Source: Paralvinella palmiformis
Taxonomy: Eukaryota > Annelida > Polychaeta > Terebellida > Alvinellidae
Length of the DNA stretch: 64,000 nucleotides
Assembly: GCA_025642065.1 (NCBI GenBank)
Contig: JAODUP010000459.1
Coordinates: 1-64,000 of the forward strand
Direction of reading: 5' to 3'
In this document: positions 37,393 through 48,233 of the stretch, in pieces
How the letters are laid out: each line of letters starts with the position of its first letter
Numbering within the stretch: the stretch's first letter is position 1
Notes under the pieces: generated by a model
Told to the model about the DNA's origin: nothing
Database searches by the model: none
What the model saw: the letters and a program-made list of their open reading frames with translations, nothing else
Translations under genes and position numbers: made by a program

Positions 37393-37793
37393 CGCGTGCG
37401 TGTGCGTGCGCGCGCGTGTGTCTTCATCAAGTAAAAGAAGGCTGTAACACTCGCAGCTCTTCCAGAGTATACGTATGTATCAAATTATACACACAGACAC
37501 CCGCTTGTTAACAAAGCCCATTTTAATGATCATATTATGACGTCATTTTTTCAGCTGGTGCCGATGTTGGTTTAGCAATCTGGGATCGATATACAAACGA
37601 TGACGATGATGATGATAAACACACAACAGGTTATGTAGCTCATCTGATGGGAGCCTTAGCTGGCTTTACTATCGGACTTCTGGTGCTGAAACATTTCGAA
37701 CATAAACTCAAAACACAAATCATCTGGTGGCTCGCACTCACCATCTACTCAGCGTGTACATTGTTTGCCGTCTTCTGGAATGTCTATCACTAG
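35279..37793 (+). CDS. Rhomboid-like intramembrane serine protease (RHBDL type), 258 aa in 6 exons
   Basis: Exons: 35279-35404, 35717-35859, 36378-36490, 36773-36873, 37269-37323, 37555-37793. All junctions are AG/GT and the joined frame is open (777 nt). The enzyme cleaves single-pass membrane proteins inside the bilayer; EGF-type precursors are the classic substrates of this class. The CPPP-like segment before TM1 is CFPPPIF (28-34). W79-R80 precede TM2. H93 and N97 in HAGWVHLFFN form the oxyanion-side pair. Catalytic Ser145 is in GASGG and catalytic His209 in AHLMG. An acidic run of six Asp (195-200) lies in the loop before the last helices. The cytosolic N-terminus is short compared with human RHBDL2/3 and has no EF-hand. 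ATG 35279 has A at -3 and G at +4, and an in-frame stop lies at 35255. An upstream alternative exon cannot be excluded. Confidence 0.93.
37335..37421. repeat. (TG)n / (CG)n-rich microsatellite
   Basis: A long TG tract grades into CGCGCG runs. It begins 11 bp after the donor of the fifth rhomboid exon. Alternating purine/pyrimidine tracts of this kind can adopt Z-DNA. Confidence 0.95.
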
Positions 37794-37876
37794 GTGACGT
37801 GGCTTCGCGGTGGGTAGGCGATTTCCAAAAAGCGAGCCATTTTTCTCTGTGATGTGATTGACGTATGACTGACCGG

Positions 37877-37879
<3 letters not shown>

Positions 37880-37947
<68 letters not shown>
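37880..37947. repeat. (TA)n microsatellite in the rhomboid 3' UTR
   Basis: About 34 TA units beginning ~87 bp after the stop codon and ending before the poly(A) signal at 38058. Confidence 0.95.
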
Positions 37948-37949
<2 letters not shown>

Positions 37950-38057
37950 TTGACGGATCGGAGCATTTAATATATTGCTTCTATCTTATCGTCCAGTTAA
38001 TGAGATGATTTTTTATTTATTTACTGGAATCTTTGTGCAGATTATGTTTACATTTGA

Positions 38058-38063
38058 AATAAA
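38058..38063 (+). terminator. Poly(A) signal AATAAA of the rhomboid gene
   Basis: The canonical hexamer lies 265 nt after the stop codon. A TG-rich downstream element follows, with TGTCTG soon after and then a long (TG)n at 38102-38189. This arrangement fits a cleavage/polyadenylation site. Confidence 0.65.
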
Positions 38064-38101
38064 GTCTGTGATCGTATTTTAATGGTCTGTCTATCAGCCT
38101 T

Positions 38102-38189
<88 letters not shown>
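38102..38189. repeat. (TG)n microsatellite
   Basis: Over 40 TG units with one TATATG interruption. It lies just downstream of the rhomboid poly(A) signal. Confidence 0.95.
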
Positions 38190-38192
<3 letters not shown>

Positions 38193-38330
38193 GGGGATTT
38201 GTAAGCACTAAAAATCGAGGGTCACATTATAGAATGCCTTGAGGTTGGTAGCAGATGATCCAATGAGGTTCCTGAAGCATATTATGGATAATATCAAGAA
38301 GTCAAACAGAATCATGTTATAATCCTATTT

Positions 38331-38333
<3 letters not shown>

Positions 38334-38396
<63 letters not shown>
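38334..38396. repeat. (AT)n microsatellite
   Basis: About 31 units. The stretch from here to 39100 contains no gene I can support. Confidence 0.95.
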
Positions 38397-38399
<3 letters not shown>

Positions 38400-39109
38400 G
38401 ATTGCTTTATGAAAGTAATGGTTTGGTGCGGGGGTATACTACTAGTAATTAATCAATTGTATCTCGCTTAAATAAACCGGAAATTCTATAACAGTGTCAA
38501 TATATCTCACTTTAGAACAGTTTATTTCATTTACAGACTAAACATAGTTATAATTATGAGTACATACTAAAATATGAGTACAGAAAACGAATATAATATT
38601 GATCTAAAGATACAATCATTTGTAAGGTAAAATGCTTATATGCACGTTTGCCATTTATGTCTAATAATAAGGCTAATAATTAGCAAGATCGTGATCGGAA
38701 TATAATTTCTATTCATTGTAATAACTTTGCTTTAGTCGATGATAATTTACCAAATTTATTTGAAAAGAATCGCACATAAATTAAGGTTAAAACCATTTTA
38801 CAGATGTTATAATGAACTAAATATCTACATAAGTGATTATAGTAGTACATTCATTTTAATTTTTTCGATGCGTAGAAAAATTGTGTTTATTTATAAAGAT
38901 ATGACAAATAAGCAATTAAGATGAGCAATAAAATATTTTTTTCTCTTTTAAATTGTGCTCTGATTAACCATTCTACATTGATGAGGGAGTGTAAAAGTTT
39001 CAGTTACTGGATTCAATAATTGGGTTAATCTTTCAGAAAGAAAGAAAGCTTGTAATTTATAATTTTAGAATATTTCTCTCAATATATTTAAACAAATATT
39101 ACTGCGCAT

Positions 39110-39111
<2 letters not shown>

Positions 39112-39183
<72 letters not shown>
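39112..39183. repeat. (AT)n microsatellite
   Basis: About 36 units followed by a short CA run. It flanks the candidate promoter/insulator segment at 39250-39446. Confidence 0.95.
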
Positions 39184-39188
<5 letters not shown>

Positions 39189-39249
39189 TCACCACACACA
39201 CACACACACATTCTCTAATATGCCCAAGAAAGCTAGCTGTTAGATAGTG

Positions 39250-39263
39250 GCGCCATCTGCTAG
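39250..39263 (+). promoter_or_regulatory. CTCF-like motif GCGCCATCTGCTAG
   Basis: The 14-mer matches the remembered animal CTCF core SYGCCMYCTRSTGG at all but one position. A CACGTG E-box lies ~80 bp downstream, near 39331-39336, and a good donor (CAA|GTAAGT) is at 39447. The segment could be the promoter and noncoding first exon of the ankyrin-repeat gene whose first coding exon follows an acceptor at 42775. This is a motif match only. Confidence 0.35.
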
Positions 39264-39449
39264 ATAATTGCACACCAGCATGTAACGTGTTTCGAGTTGA
39301 TTGTGATCTGGACGGAACAGCCATTTAGTCACGTGATACAAAGTTCCTTTGAAATGTGAAACAAACATGGAAACGAAACAAAAATATGGATTATCTACCT
39401 TAAATAGGGAATGAACATAACACGTTTAACACTATTAATTGACCAAGTA

Positions 39450-40820
39450 AGTCATGTCGTCCAAAACACGTCATTGGGGAATAAATGTGACAGAATCCAC
39501 AGAAACCTTGCTTCTAAGTGCATCACCAATGTCAACAAATTGAGGTTGCCATTCACTCGGACTTGCCCCTTGCCTTGGTTGGTTGATTTGACAGATTTTG
39601 ACACACGGAGTAAAATGTTTGGTGAGAATATATAATTCTTTTCATATATCATTGGATTTAAGTATTAACAATAAATTTGTGTATCATGAACTACTTAAGA
39701 CTTCAGAACGGTGAATTATTATATTACAAACCCACTCACAAATGATTTTATAATTTATGATATTCAGTAAACTCATTCTGATAGTGATACATCATACAGT
39801 CACAACAGTTATACTGATAGTTATGTATTATTGTTGTATAGACTAGTCTAGTATATCAATATTAAAGATTTATATGATGATGATCATGGTGTTGAAATGT
39901 GATGAAGTGTTTTATTTTTTGTTAACTAAGCTCTTGACTTGGCTTTCACTCACATGCACGCATTGCCTTTGATTTAAGTCATGTTTAACCCTTGTGGGAA
40001 AATATTGTTTTGAGACTGAACAAATAAAATTTTAATATGTCTCATCACAGTTGCTGATCAGTATGTTATGAGTTCTGATAGCTGACAGTTTTATACATTG
40101 CACTTGTGACTTGGTATCAAAGTATATAAACCCCATCTAATGATCTATACCCTAACTGCTAAGTACCATAGAGTTTCCTTAGAACATTTCCAGGGATTAA
40201 TTTATTGACTCACAGTATTGTAGATAATTGACCATGTTAAATGACACTGCCATCTCATTTGATTAATTATAAAGATGAGAAGTGTTAAAAGACTGTTTGC
40301 AGATGTAAGACACTGGCAGTAACTATCCATTGGGGGAGCAGTTGGCACCAACCATACAATAAAAGAGACCACACTGGAAATAAGTATTCACAATGTCATA
40401 TGTTATTCCTTGTTAGGTTTATGAAACCCAATCCTATTTTAGTCACCTGTTATCTTGTTTTAGTACTTAGTACCATGAGTAACCACATTAAATTATGGTA
40501 TAAGCCAATAATATGTGCTAATATTTTATATGTTAACAACCTTTTGGTGGTTACTCATATGTCATTTGATGACATAATATTATACTTATTCATGGTCATC
40601 AGTGGGATTTTCACCCTAATCTGTCACAGCATTATCCATATGCTGACATGAATGCTGATCACCCAGCCAGGAAAAGTCACCAGTAGCAGTATTCAAAGAC
40701 CCCTTTAATTACGTAGGGTATTGAAAGAGTGCTTTATACACTCAGTCCAATTCAGTTAATACTTTTTTATTTAATTTAGTTTTTACACTAATGTAAATAC
40801 ATATAATAACACTAAGATAC
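39450..40820. other. AT-rich stretch without a recognisable gene
   Basis: The longest open frame here (40400-40651, plus) is hydrophobic, AT-driven and matches no family I know. No splice-consistent exon or repeat was recognised. Confidence 0.6.
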
Positions 40821-40824
40821 ATTA

Positions 40825-40854
40825 AAGTATCAGGATATTGTGGTCCTGATACTT
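40825..40854. repeat. Perfect 11-bp inverted repeat
   Basis: AAGTATCAGGA and TCCTGATACTT are separated by 8 bp and can form a small hairpin. There is no neighbouring gene end to suggest a terminator role. Confidence 0.8.
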
Positions 40855-41112
40855 AGTTGATATTTAAGTTTTAACTGATACTTGGACTATTTTCAGACCC
40901 TTACTCAATCTTAAGCACAGCATAGCACATATTGCTAAAAATCATCAGACTCAGTTTTGCTCTTCCATTCTTTGTTATTTTTATAACTTAACAAGATATC
41001 ATCGCTTCATGTTATGATAATACAAATAAGAAATTTAATGTGTATTAGTATATATATTTATTGAACATATTCACAAATTTGTAATTATAAGTCTGAGTCA
41101 CACAAAACCAAT

Positions 41113-41544
41113 CTATGTCTTCCTTCCTACGAAGGCACTTATAACAGTATGTCGTGTTGGTGGTTTATAACCTGGTTGTAGCATCTCTATCATCTTATGA
41201 AACTCTGGGTGAGATATGACATTAAAAGGAATGTTGCAGGCATAGAAAGCTTTTACTATCTGCTCATCTAGTTGCGCTTTAGTTTTAGCATCAGTAGTTG
41301 TACAGAAGCTATCTATTGCTCTTTGAACTTTCACCTTTTTTGGTAGCTCAGGTTGCTCACTAGGTGTGGTTGGGTTTTCATCTATATCATTAGTATCAAG
41401 TGATATCTTATGTGGAGTATTCTTTGTGACTGCACCACAGTTTATCTTATGATTCCTTAGTCTATCACTCTTGCCACTGACTGATGTCTCACAGCCCCTA
41501 CACTTGGCAACAGTCTTGCCACCTACTTCACACAAAATACACAT
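41113..41544 (-). pseudogene. hAT-like transposase N-terminal fragment (BED-type finger, DUF659-like), 143 aa
   Basis: The frame has C18-x2-C ... H-x4-C spacing (CRGC ... NHKINC) like a degenerate BED or CCHC finger. It is followed by QLDEQIVKAFYACNIPFNVI and FHKMIEMLQPGYKPPTRHTV, which match the start of the DUF659 region of hAT-type proteins (a helix, then PFxxxxxPxFxxxxxxLxPxYxxPSR). The frame stops just after that block, so the catalytic core is absent. It is either a broken transposon or a domesticated fragment. No terminal repeats were found. Confidence 0.6.
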
Positions 41545-42230
41545 TGCAGATGGGATCGTTAGGCTTCATGGTGCTTGTATTGGTTGTGAATCATGTTGTG
41601 TAATAACTGTATAATGCTTGTAGTTCGAGGAGTATCCCCAGACTGTCGCTTGTATAATGTATAATGAAAATTGTCAGCCACTTTATAAGCTATTCAATTC
41701 CACACCTCACTAACCACTGAAATGATGTGACTTCATATGCCAGTATGCTAGATCATCCCCCCACTCAGTGTCACTTTCAATAAGGGGCTCAATTAGCAAT
41801 TTGGGAGATCATTGGCCTGTTAACAGATCATGATAATATATCGTTTTTCATGACTATATTGAACTTTCTCATAATTCCCAGTATTTCCCAATATTTTCCT
41901 GTAATTACCAGTATTTCCAACTTTCCTGGGAAATACTCTTATTTCCCGGTTAATTGACAACCCTGCACTGATTTGTAAAAAAACTCTCAATTTAAACAAA
42001 ATGCAGCTATAAAATGGGAAAATTATAACGATATAACAACATCCACTACAGCAATTGAGTTAACAGACTAATCCACATTATGATAACTCAATATCCAGTC
42101 TAGATGACCCTCACTGACCACTTAACTATATCTAGCATGTTGGTAATTACTACTTGTATATACTGCAGATAATTTACTTGTCTCAAAATAGCCCTCTGTC
42201 CAATGTTGACACATACATGTAGTTTGATGC

Positions 42231-42299
42231 TAGCTGGTACTGGATATTACTTATAATAATTTTATTAAAATTATTATAATTAATATTCAGTACCAGCTA
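42231..42299. repeat. 34-bp near-perfect inverted repeat (foldback)
   Basis: Arms 42231-42264 and 42266-42299 are complementary at 32 of 34 positions around one central base. The outer end is TAGCTGGTACTG and the interior is pure A/T. It may be a tiny foldback MITE or a cruciform-forming site. It lies ~480 bp before the first coding exon of the ankyrin gene. Confidence 0.85.
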
Positions 42300-42776
42300 A
42301 GTTTTGTTACTCATTTTCTCAGTTATTAATCAGTTTTTATTATATCCATTCCCTTATAGCTTTTGATGCATGATATTGCGGTATATTACAGTGCATCCCG
42401 ATACTTCTGACTTCACCACTTGATGTTTCTGTTAAGGTTGCCTCACCCTTAGTCCATATCAGTCTAGCCTCTACACATTGACCAGTCCAGCTTGGATGGG
42501 TCTCCATAACAGAAGCCAAAGATCCTGCTGACATAGTTCTCTGTGTCACTGAGACATGCAAGGCCCCCCTCACTTAGAAGGACTATGAGGGGAATTAATC
42601 AGTTGTTAATACAAATCTTTGTATAAATCATAAAATTATCCTTTCTGATCACTTGACATTGTCAGAGCCAAGTTGATACCAGTTATACATGCATCAGTGT
42701 AGCATAATTTTTATTATCTTAAACGATGGTGATGTAAGCAACTAGTAAAATTAGACAATATCTTTTTTAACTCAGC

Positions 42777-43525
42777 ATGACTATGAGGAACAAATCCTCG
42801 GTGCCCAGGGCTACAAACACAGTGAGTTCAAGTCCTTCCAGCCGGGCAGGTAGTAAGACACCAGCACCAACCAGGAACAACGGCAGGGCTAAGAGTAAGC
42901 CTAACAGCTTGGTCCGTCAGAGCAACTTGGAGCCTTACCATGATATCGCTGCCTCAGTGTTTAACATTAATGACACGGTTGAGTTGGAGACCATGTTCTT
43001 AGCGGCAGCTCGAGTAAGTATAATGATGTAAGACAATCCAGGACCTGTTTGGTAATAAATATTAGAATTATTATCTCGGGGCTAGCATTATGTTTGTATT
43101 GGAAAAGTGAAAAGTCTACATTTCAATAGTTTGGTGGTAAACTTAATGTGTGCAAGCATGGCTTCTTGCATATTGCCTATTGTAATGTTCGTGTTTCTCA
43201 TGTAATATATTAGGATTCGTATGTCTTGCACACTTATCAAACGTATGCACAACACCATTGATCATCTACAGGAAAACTACTTTATTACTGTAATCTACAT
43301 GATATGTTATAATGTATTGCGCTACCGCGATACTGTGTACATACTCATGTTTGTAGAATATTACCCCTTATAGCCAATAAAAAAGTTCAATTGTAGATGT
43401 GTGTATCCATTAATAATTGTCTGAGACTGTAACTTTTAAACAAGTTAATTATATTAAGTGCTGGATATAAGGAAAGAGGTGATCAGAACATTGATAATAC
43501 TGAAATGTCAAAAAATAGATTATGT

Positions 43526-43565
<40 letters not shown>

Positions 43566-46500
43566 TACACACTAATGACTGCCGTATTTACTCAGTGATA
43601 TGCACATAGTATTTGCCGCTTAATTAAGAAGACTCCTTTCAAATTTGTTCTGTAAATAGAATATACCATAAGTTTACAAGCTCAGAATTGATATCTGCTA
43701 ACTATAGTGTTTTGTAAAGTTGTATATGTGGTAGAGGTGTCTATGTCAACATGCTGTTTCAGCATAATTTAATATTGATATATTAATTGGACTTTGCATG
43801 CTATAATCTGTCTTTGTGGTCTCTGCAGTTTAATACAAAAATCAACAAATATCTTACAAATTCTTAGCGATCAGAAATTATTTGCCCAAATTTATAGTTT
43901 TCTTATTTTACTGATTTTCCTCTTGTCTTATGTGGAGTGAGGCCATTTTGTTTCTTATGATTCAGTCTCTTATTTGAATATAATCATAAATTACACCATG
44001 GCTGTTATTTACGGAACTTAACTCGGTATAGAAATGTGTTAAATTGGCAATCTGGAAAAAATGTCGATGTTTTAAGTTGGCAAATTGACAATCTGGACTA
44101 GATGGCGATGTTTTAAGTGGGGAAATTCTTGGTTCTAAGATTATCTAATTTCATAATTTTATCTGTAATATAAAGTCTGAGTTATCTGTGTAAATTCACC
44201 AGTATTGTCTCAAATCACACCTTCAAAACACACCAACATCTGTAATTTCTTGTACTTTACACCATAAGCAAACACATGGTCATACACAGGTTTACTGATT
44301 CTTATCCAATCTTGCAGCACTTTCAAAGGAAGTCATATGGATCATGAGTGGAAAGTGTCACCATTAAGTAATTCTGCAATTTCATTGGTTGCCTGACACA
44401 ATCCACTGACAGTTTCAAAATGGTAGCATTCAACTGATTTGATATTTACATTTTAACGTTGATAAATTCCAATGCTTCTGCTGTGAAATAAATATTGGTA
44501 ATACTAAATAAAAACTAGTTTATTGACCAACGTTCAATTTAATTGTTGTATGTAGATTAATTTGCCTACACAAGCCCACACTATGGAGAACAGCAGTATA
44601 TCAACACAACCGTGAGGTTTCGGTGATATTTATGATGATGTCTTAGCCTAGATTGCATGATTGGCAAATGTTGATGATCATTTTAATTTGGCAAATTACA
44701 AAAAATAGCCAAATTAAAACAATCATCAACATTTGCTGATCTACAGTAGTGTAATTTCTCCTGAGTGTTAAGTGTGGAATGTAGTCTGTATTTGACTTTG
44801 TCCGAAGTGATACAAATGTAAAATACAAGAAATACTAAGCTCTTCTCAATAAATATGTCTGTACTGACAAGGATATTATCTATGAGATGGGACAATCCTC
44901 CTGTTTGCTGTCATTTTTAGAAATAAAAACATAAAATACTTTTTGAATAAATGTTCTACTATATTATTAAAAAGTAAATCATATATGTTTTTGTCGGTGT
45001 TGAAGAATCACAGGTTCACTGAGCATTCTTGAGATAAATTATTTTCTATTCTTGGTTCTACACTGAATCTTCCAAATCTTATAAATGTTGGTTTATCCAA
45101 ATACCATCCTGGATATTGTGTTAAAGAAATCCTAATTATTTAAGATTTTACTTTCTTGGAATAGTTGTCCCTCAGAGTATCTCTACAGTTTCGATTTCAT
45201 CCTCAGCGACATCCGGCATGTGTCAGATTAATGTTCAAAGCGAATTAAAGTGTTCCAGCATAAATAATAATAAACAGGTACAGTCGGAGCTAAATACGTA
45301 AACAGAGATTAACTGATAGATTAACAAATAAAATGTGATAATAGAACTGGTCATAGTTCACGTGCTTTACATATTAATCCGTTATTGAATATTGAACCAT
45401 GCAGGATTATAATCTGATAATTAACAGCATGTTTACACAGTGTAGACTTAATCTAATTAAATGCCTTAAGATGTTTGTTTTTCTTCTCAAACTGCTATAT
45501 ATTGATGAGTACATTATCTGGATTTGGTTTCAAAGCTAAACCTGACCCCTGTACAGTTTCTGAGACTATGGTCTTCTCTGATACAAACATAATACTGTTA
45601 TTCTGAATAACCAGCCATATGCTGTGGTTTTTGATGTTATCTGAATGAACCTGGTGGCCATGAAATGGCTACACTTTCAGTTTTTGTCCAGTGCCTGATG
45701 GAACGTTAAGGCCAAGGAATGGCAAGAAATCAATATTAATTGATTTGCTTAATGCAGCTTGGCTCAGTGCGGGAGAAGTGTAAATGTAACAATTGATCCT
45801 CTGCTGGGAATTGCATTAACGTTATGGGCTGTTAGCAGTGACTCAGCAATAGGATAAATTATGTACGAGAAATAATGACTGCTTTCAGCTCCACCTGTAT
45901 TGAAGACGAGAATGAAAAGTGCACATGTTTATGTGTTATTTATCATTTAAAACTGGTACTTTAAAATGGTGAAATACCCGTGTTATGTGGCAATAACGAG
46001 GTGTGTTATAATATATTAGAACAATAATTAGCAAACAACAACAACAATGATGCAATTAGTGTAATAGTGATTAAATTGCCAGGTAGTATATCATATCATA
46101 AAGATAGCTGTAGTGGCAATAGTTATAAAGATGGTAGCACTCAGTAGTAGCAGTATTATTTACTGGCATTAAAGTAGTTGGTTATTGTGTAATCATCTTT
46201 TTATTTATAGCTTTTAATTCAACTGCAGTTCGTGTTAAGCATTAATATGAATGTTACTTAATATGTTATGTTAGCTGACTGGTAGTTATTATTCAGTGGT
46301 AAGTGTTCAGAGTATAACCGGATGCTCAGCAATTTGGTGCTTATATTATACAAGTTCTATATATCTGTTGAATATATAAATACTCAAGCAGTACTCTTAT
46401 GATAAAGGGTCACAGTGTCGTTTTGCTCTCTTCTATGATAGGATGGCGATTTTGCTCAGATCGAGGCTCTGCTAAAAAGACGGAATGATTTGGCTTACAG

Positions 46501-48161
46501 CATAGATATACGTGACACAGAAACAGGAAACACAGCCATCATATGGGCAGCAAAGAGGGGTCATTATAAGGTGACCATTATCCAAAATTTTGTTTTATCA
46601 TAACTTACTATCTAGTGAGTAGTTTAACAAAAATCTTGTTCTGATATATAAAGCTAGTCACTGAATTAATCCTTAATTTCTAAATCGATCCTATCCAGAT
46701 TGTAGAGCTGTTGCTGAGACATGGCGCTGATGTGACTTTGAGGAATTATGATGGTCAAACAGGTATCGAGGTTGCATCACCAACAATCAGACAGCTTCTT
46801 CTGGAATCTGTTAGTTCAGGGGGGCCACATCGAAATCTGCTACAAGCAGCCTGGCAGGGTGATTATTTCCTTGTACAGAAAATACTAGTAAGTATATTTT
46901 ACGTAATTCTGACGATTCAAAATACTCTAAACTTAAACATCATAATATTCAGGTGTACCCAAATATTGATCATAACAATTTTGAAAATATGTTATTCCTA
47001 ATTATATCAGATAAAGATCCTAAATATGTTGTGCTATCATTTTCTTTTGAATGGATTTTCTTCTTTGATAAACCTTCATAAACTTAAGACAAACTGTATC
47101 AGGTTTATCCAAATTACTGTGACGGACGGACGGATGGACGGACTTAGCCATTTATAGAAGCAGTGTGTCCACATCTCCATTATTTCAAGGAATCTCCTTT
47201 ATTTCACGATTCTGTTAGATCTCCTTTATTTTCTACTCTTTTTGACAAATCTACTTTTTGGAAAAAAGTTGATTGTCTGCATTTTATTTGCTTATTTCCT
47301 CACGACTGAGTGTGTAATTGTATTCAAGTGACTTGTACTTACTTTCAAATTAAGCTTCTTCTGCAATAAAACACTGGTTTATTAAGGTGTATTATCTATT
47401 TTCCCATTCATGTCTCTATGATAAACAATTAGAAATTCATGTAAGGTACTATAATGAAAGCAAATGTGAAGTGTGTGACATATTTTCTTCAGCGTAAATA
47501 TACTGCCCACCAAAATGCTGACACTGCCAACAAATTTGGTATTAAGTTGGAGCAAGTGATGGGTATAATGACAGATAGCCCAAATGTAATGAAAGGCAAC
47601 AAATAGGGTGTATTCAAGCGCCTGAAGGACATGATTGCATCATGTTAGGAATGTGATGTAGGCAGGTGTCAAAGAAATGCCAAGAGCACTTTGCTAAGAT
47701 GTCTGCTATTATTTTGAGAATAGCAGCACATGCAGAGCAGACTACAAGGAGGTGCACAAAAGAAGGAAAACTCCCACCACATGATAAAAGCAATGACTTT
47801 CTTCGTCCTGTAGCCCCTCGATTCCTGTACTTTGAGCCAGTGTGCCAAGGATTGCAGGAACAGGAGAAACGGACTAAACAGGGTTTTTACTGACAATCCT
47901 GCACAAAACGCTGAAATGTTGACTCCAGGTGCAATAAGAATTAATCTGCGGTCACTTGTTTTTTTTCTCAAAAATTTCATCCCCTCTTCTAACTCTTCCC
48001 TATGACTGTGTTGCGGCCACAAATAAAGCCTACAATTTTATCTCCTTTATTTTCATTTCAAGTCTGTGGACAAACTGAGAAGCTATCAGTGCAAAGATTC
48101 ACAAATACTAAATACAACATGAGAATGATTCATCATGTTATGAATTCAAATATCTGACTTC

Positions 48162-48233
<72 letters not shown>

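Noticed and set aside
40400..40651. 83-aa hydrophobic frame resembling a small membrane protein
   Set aside because: It is driven by AT-rich codons for Leu, Ile and Phe, has no family resemblance or transcript signals, and lies in plain intergenic DNA.
42340..42573. 77-aa minus-strand frame with balanced composition
   Set aside because: It looks somewhat coding and ends at a proper stop, but I recognise no family and find no start context or neighbouring exon. It was left out as a gene.
47669..48022. 117-aa minus-strand frame in ankyrin intron 3
   Set aside because: It is the antisense shadow of the decayed transposase-like remnant that reads on the plus strand.
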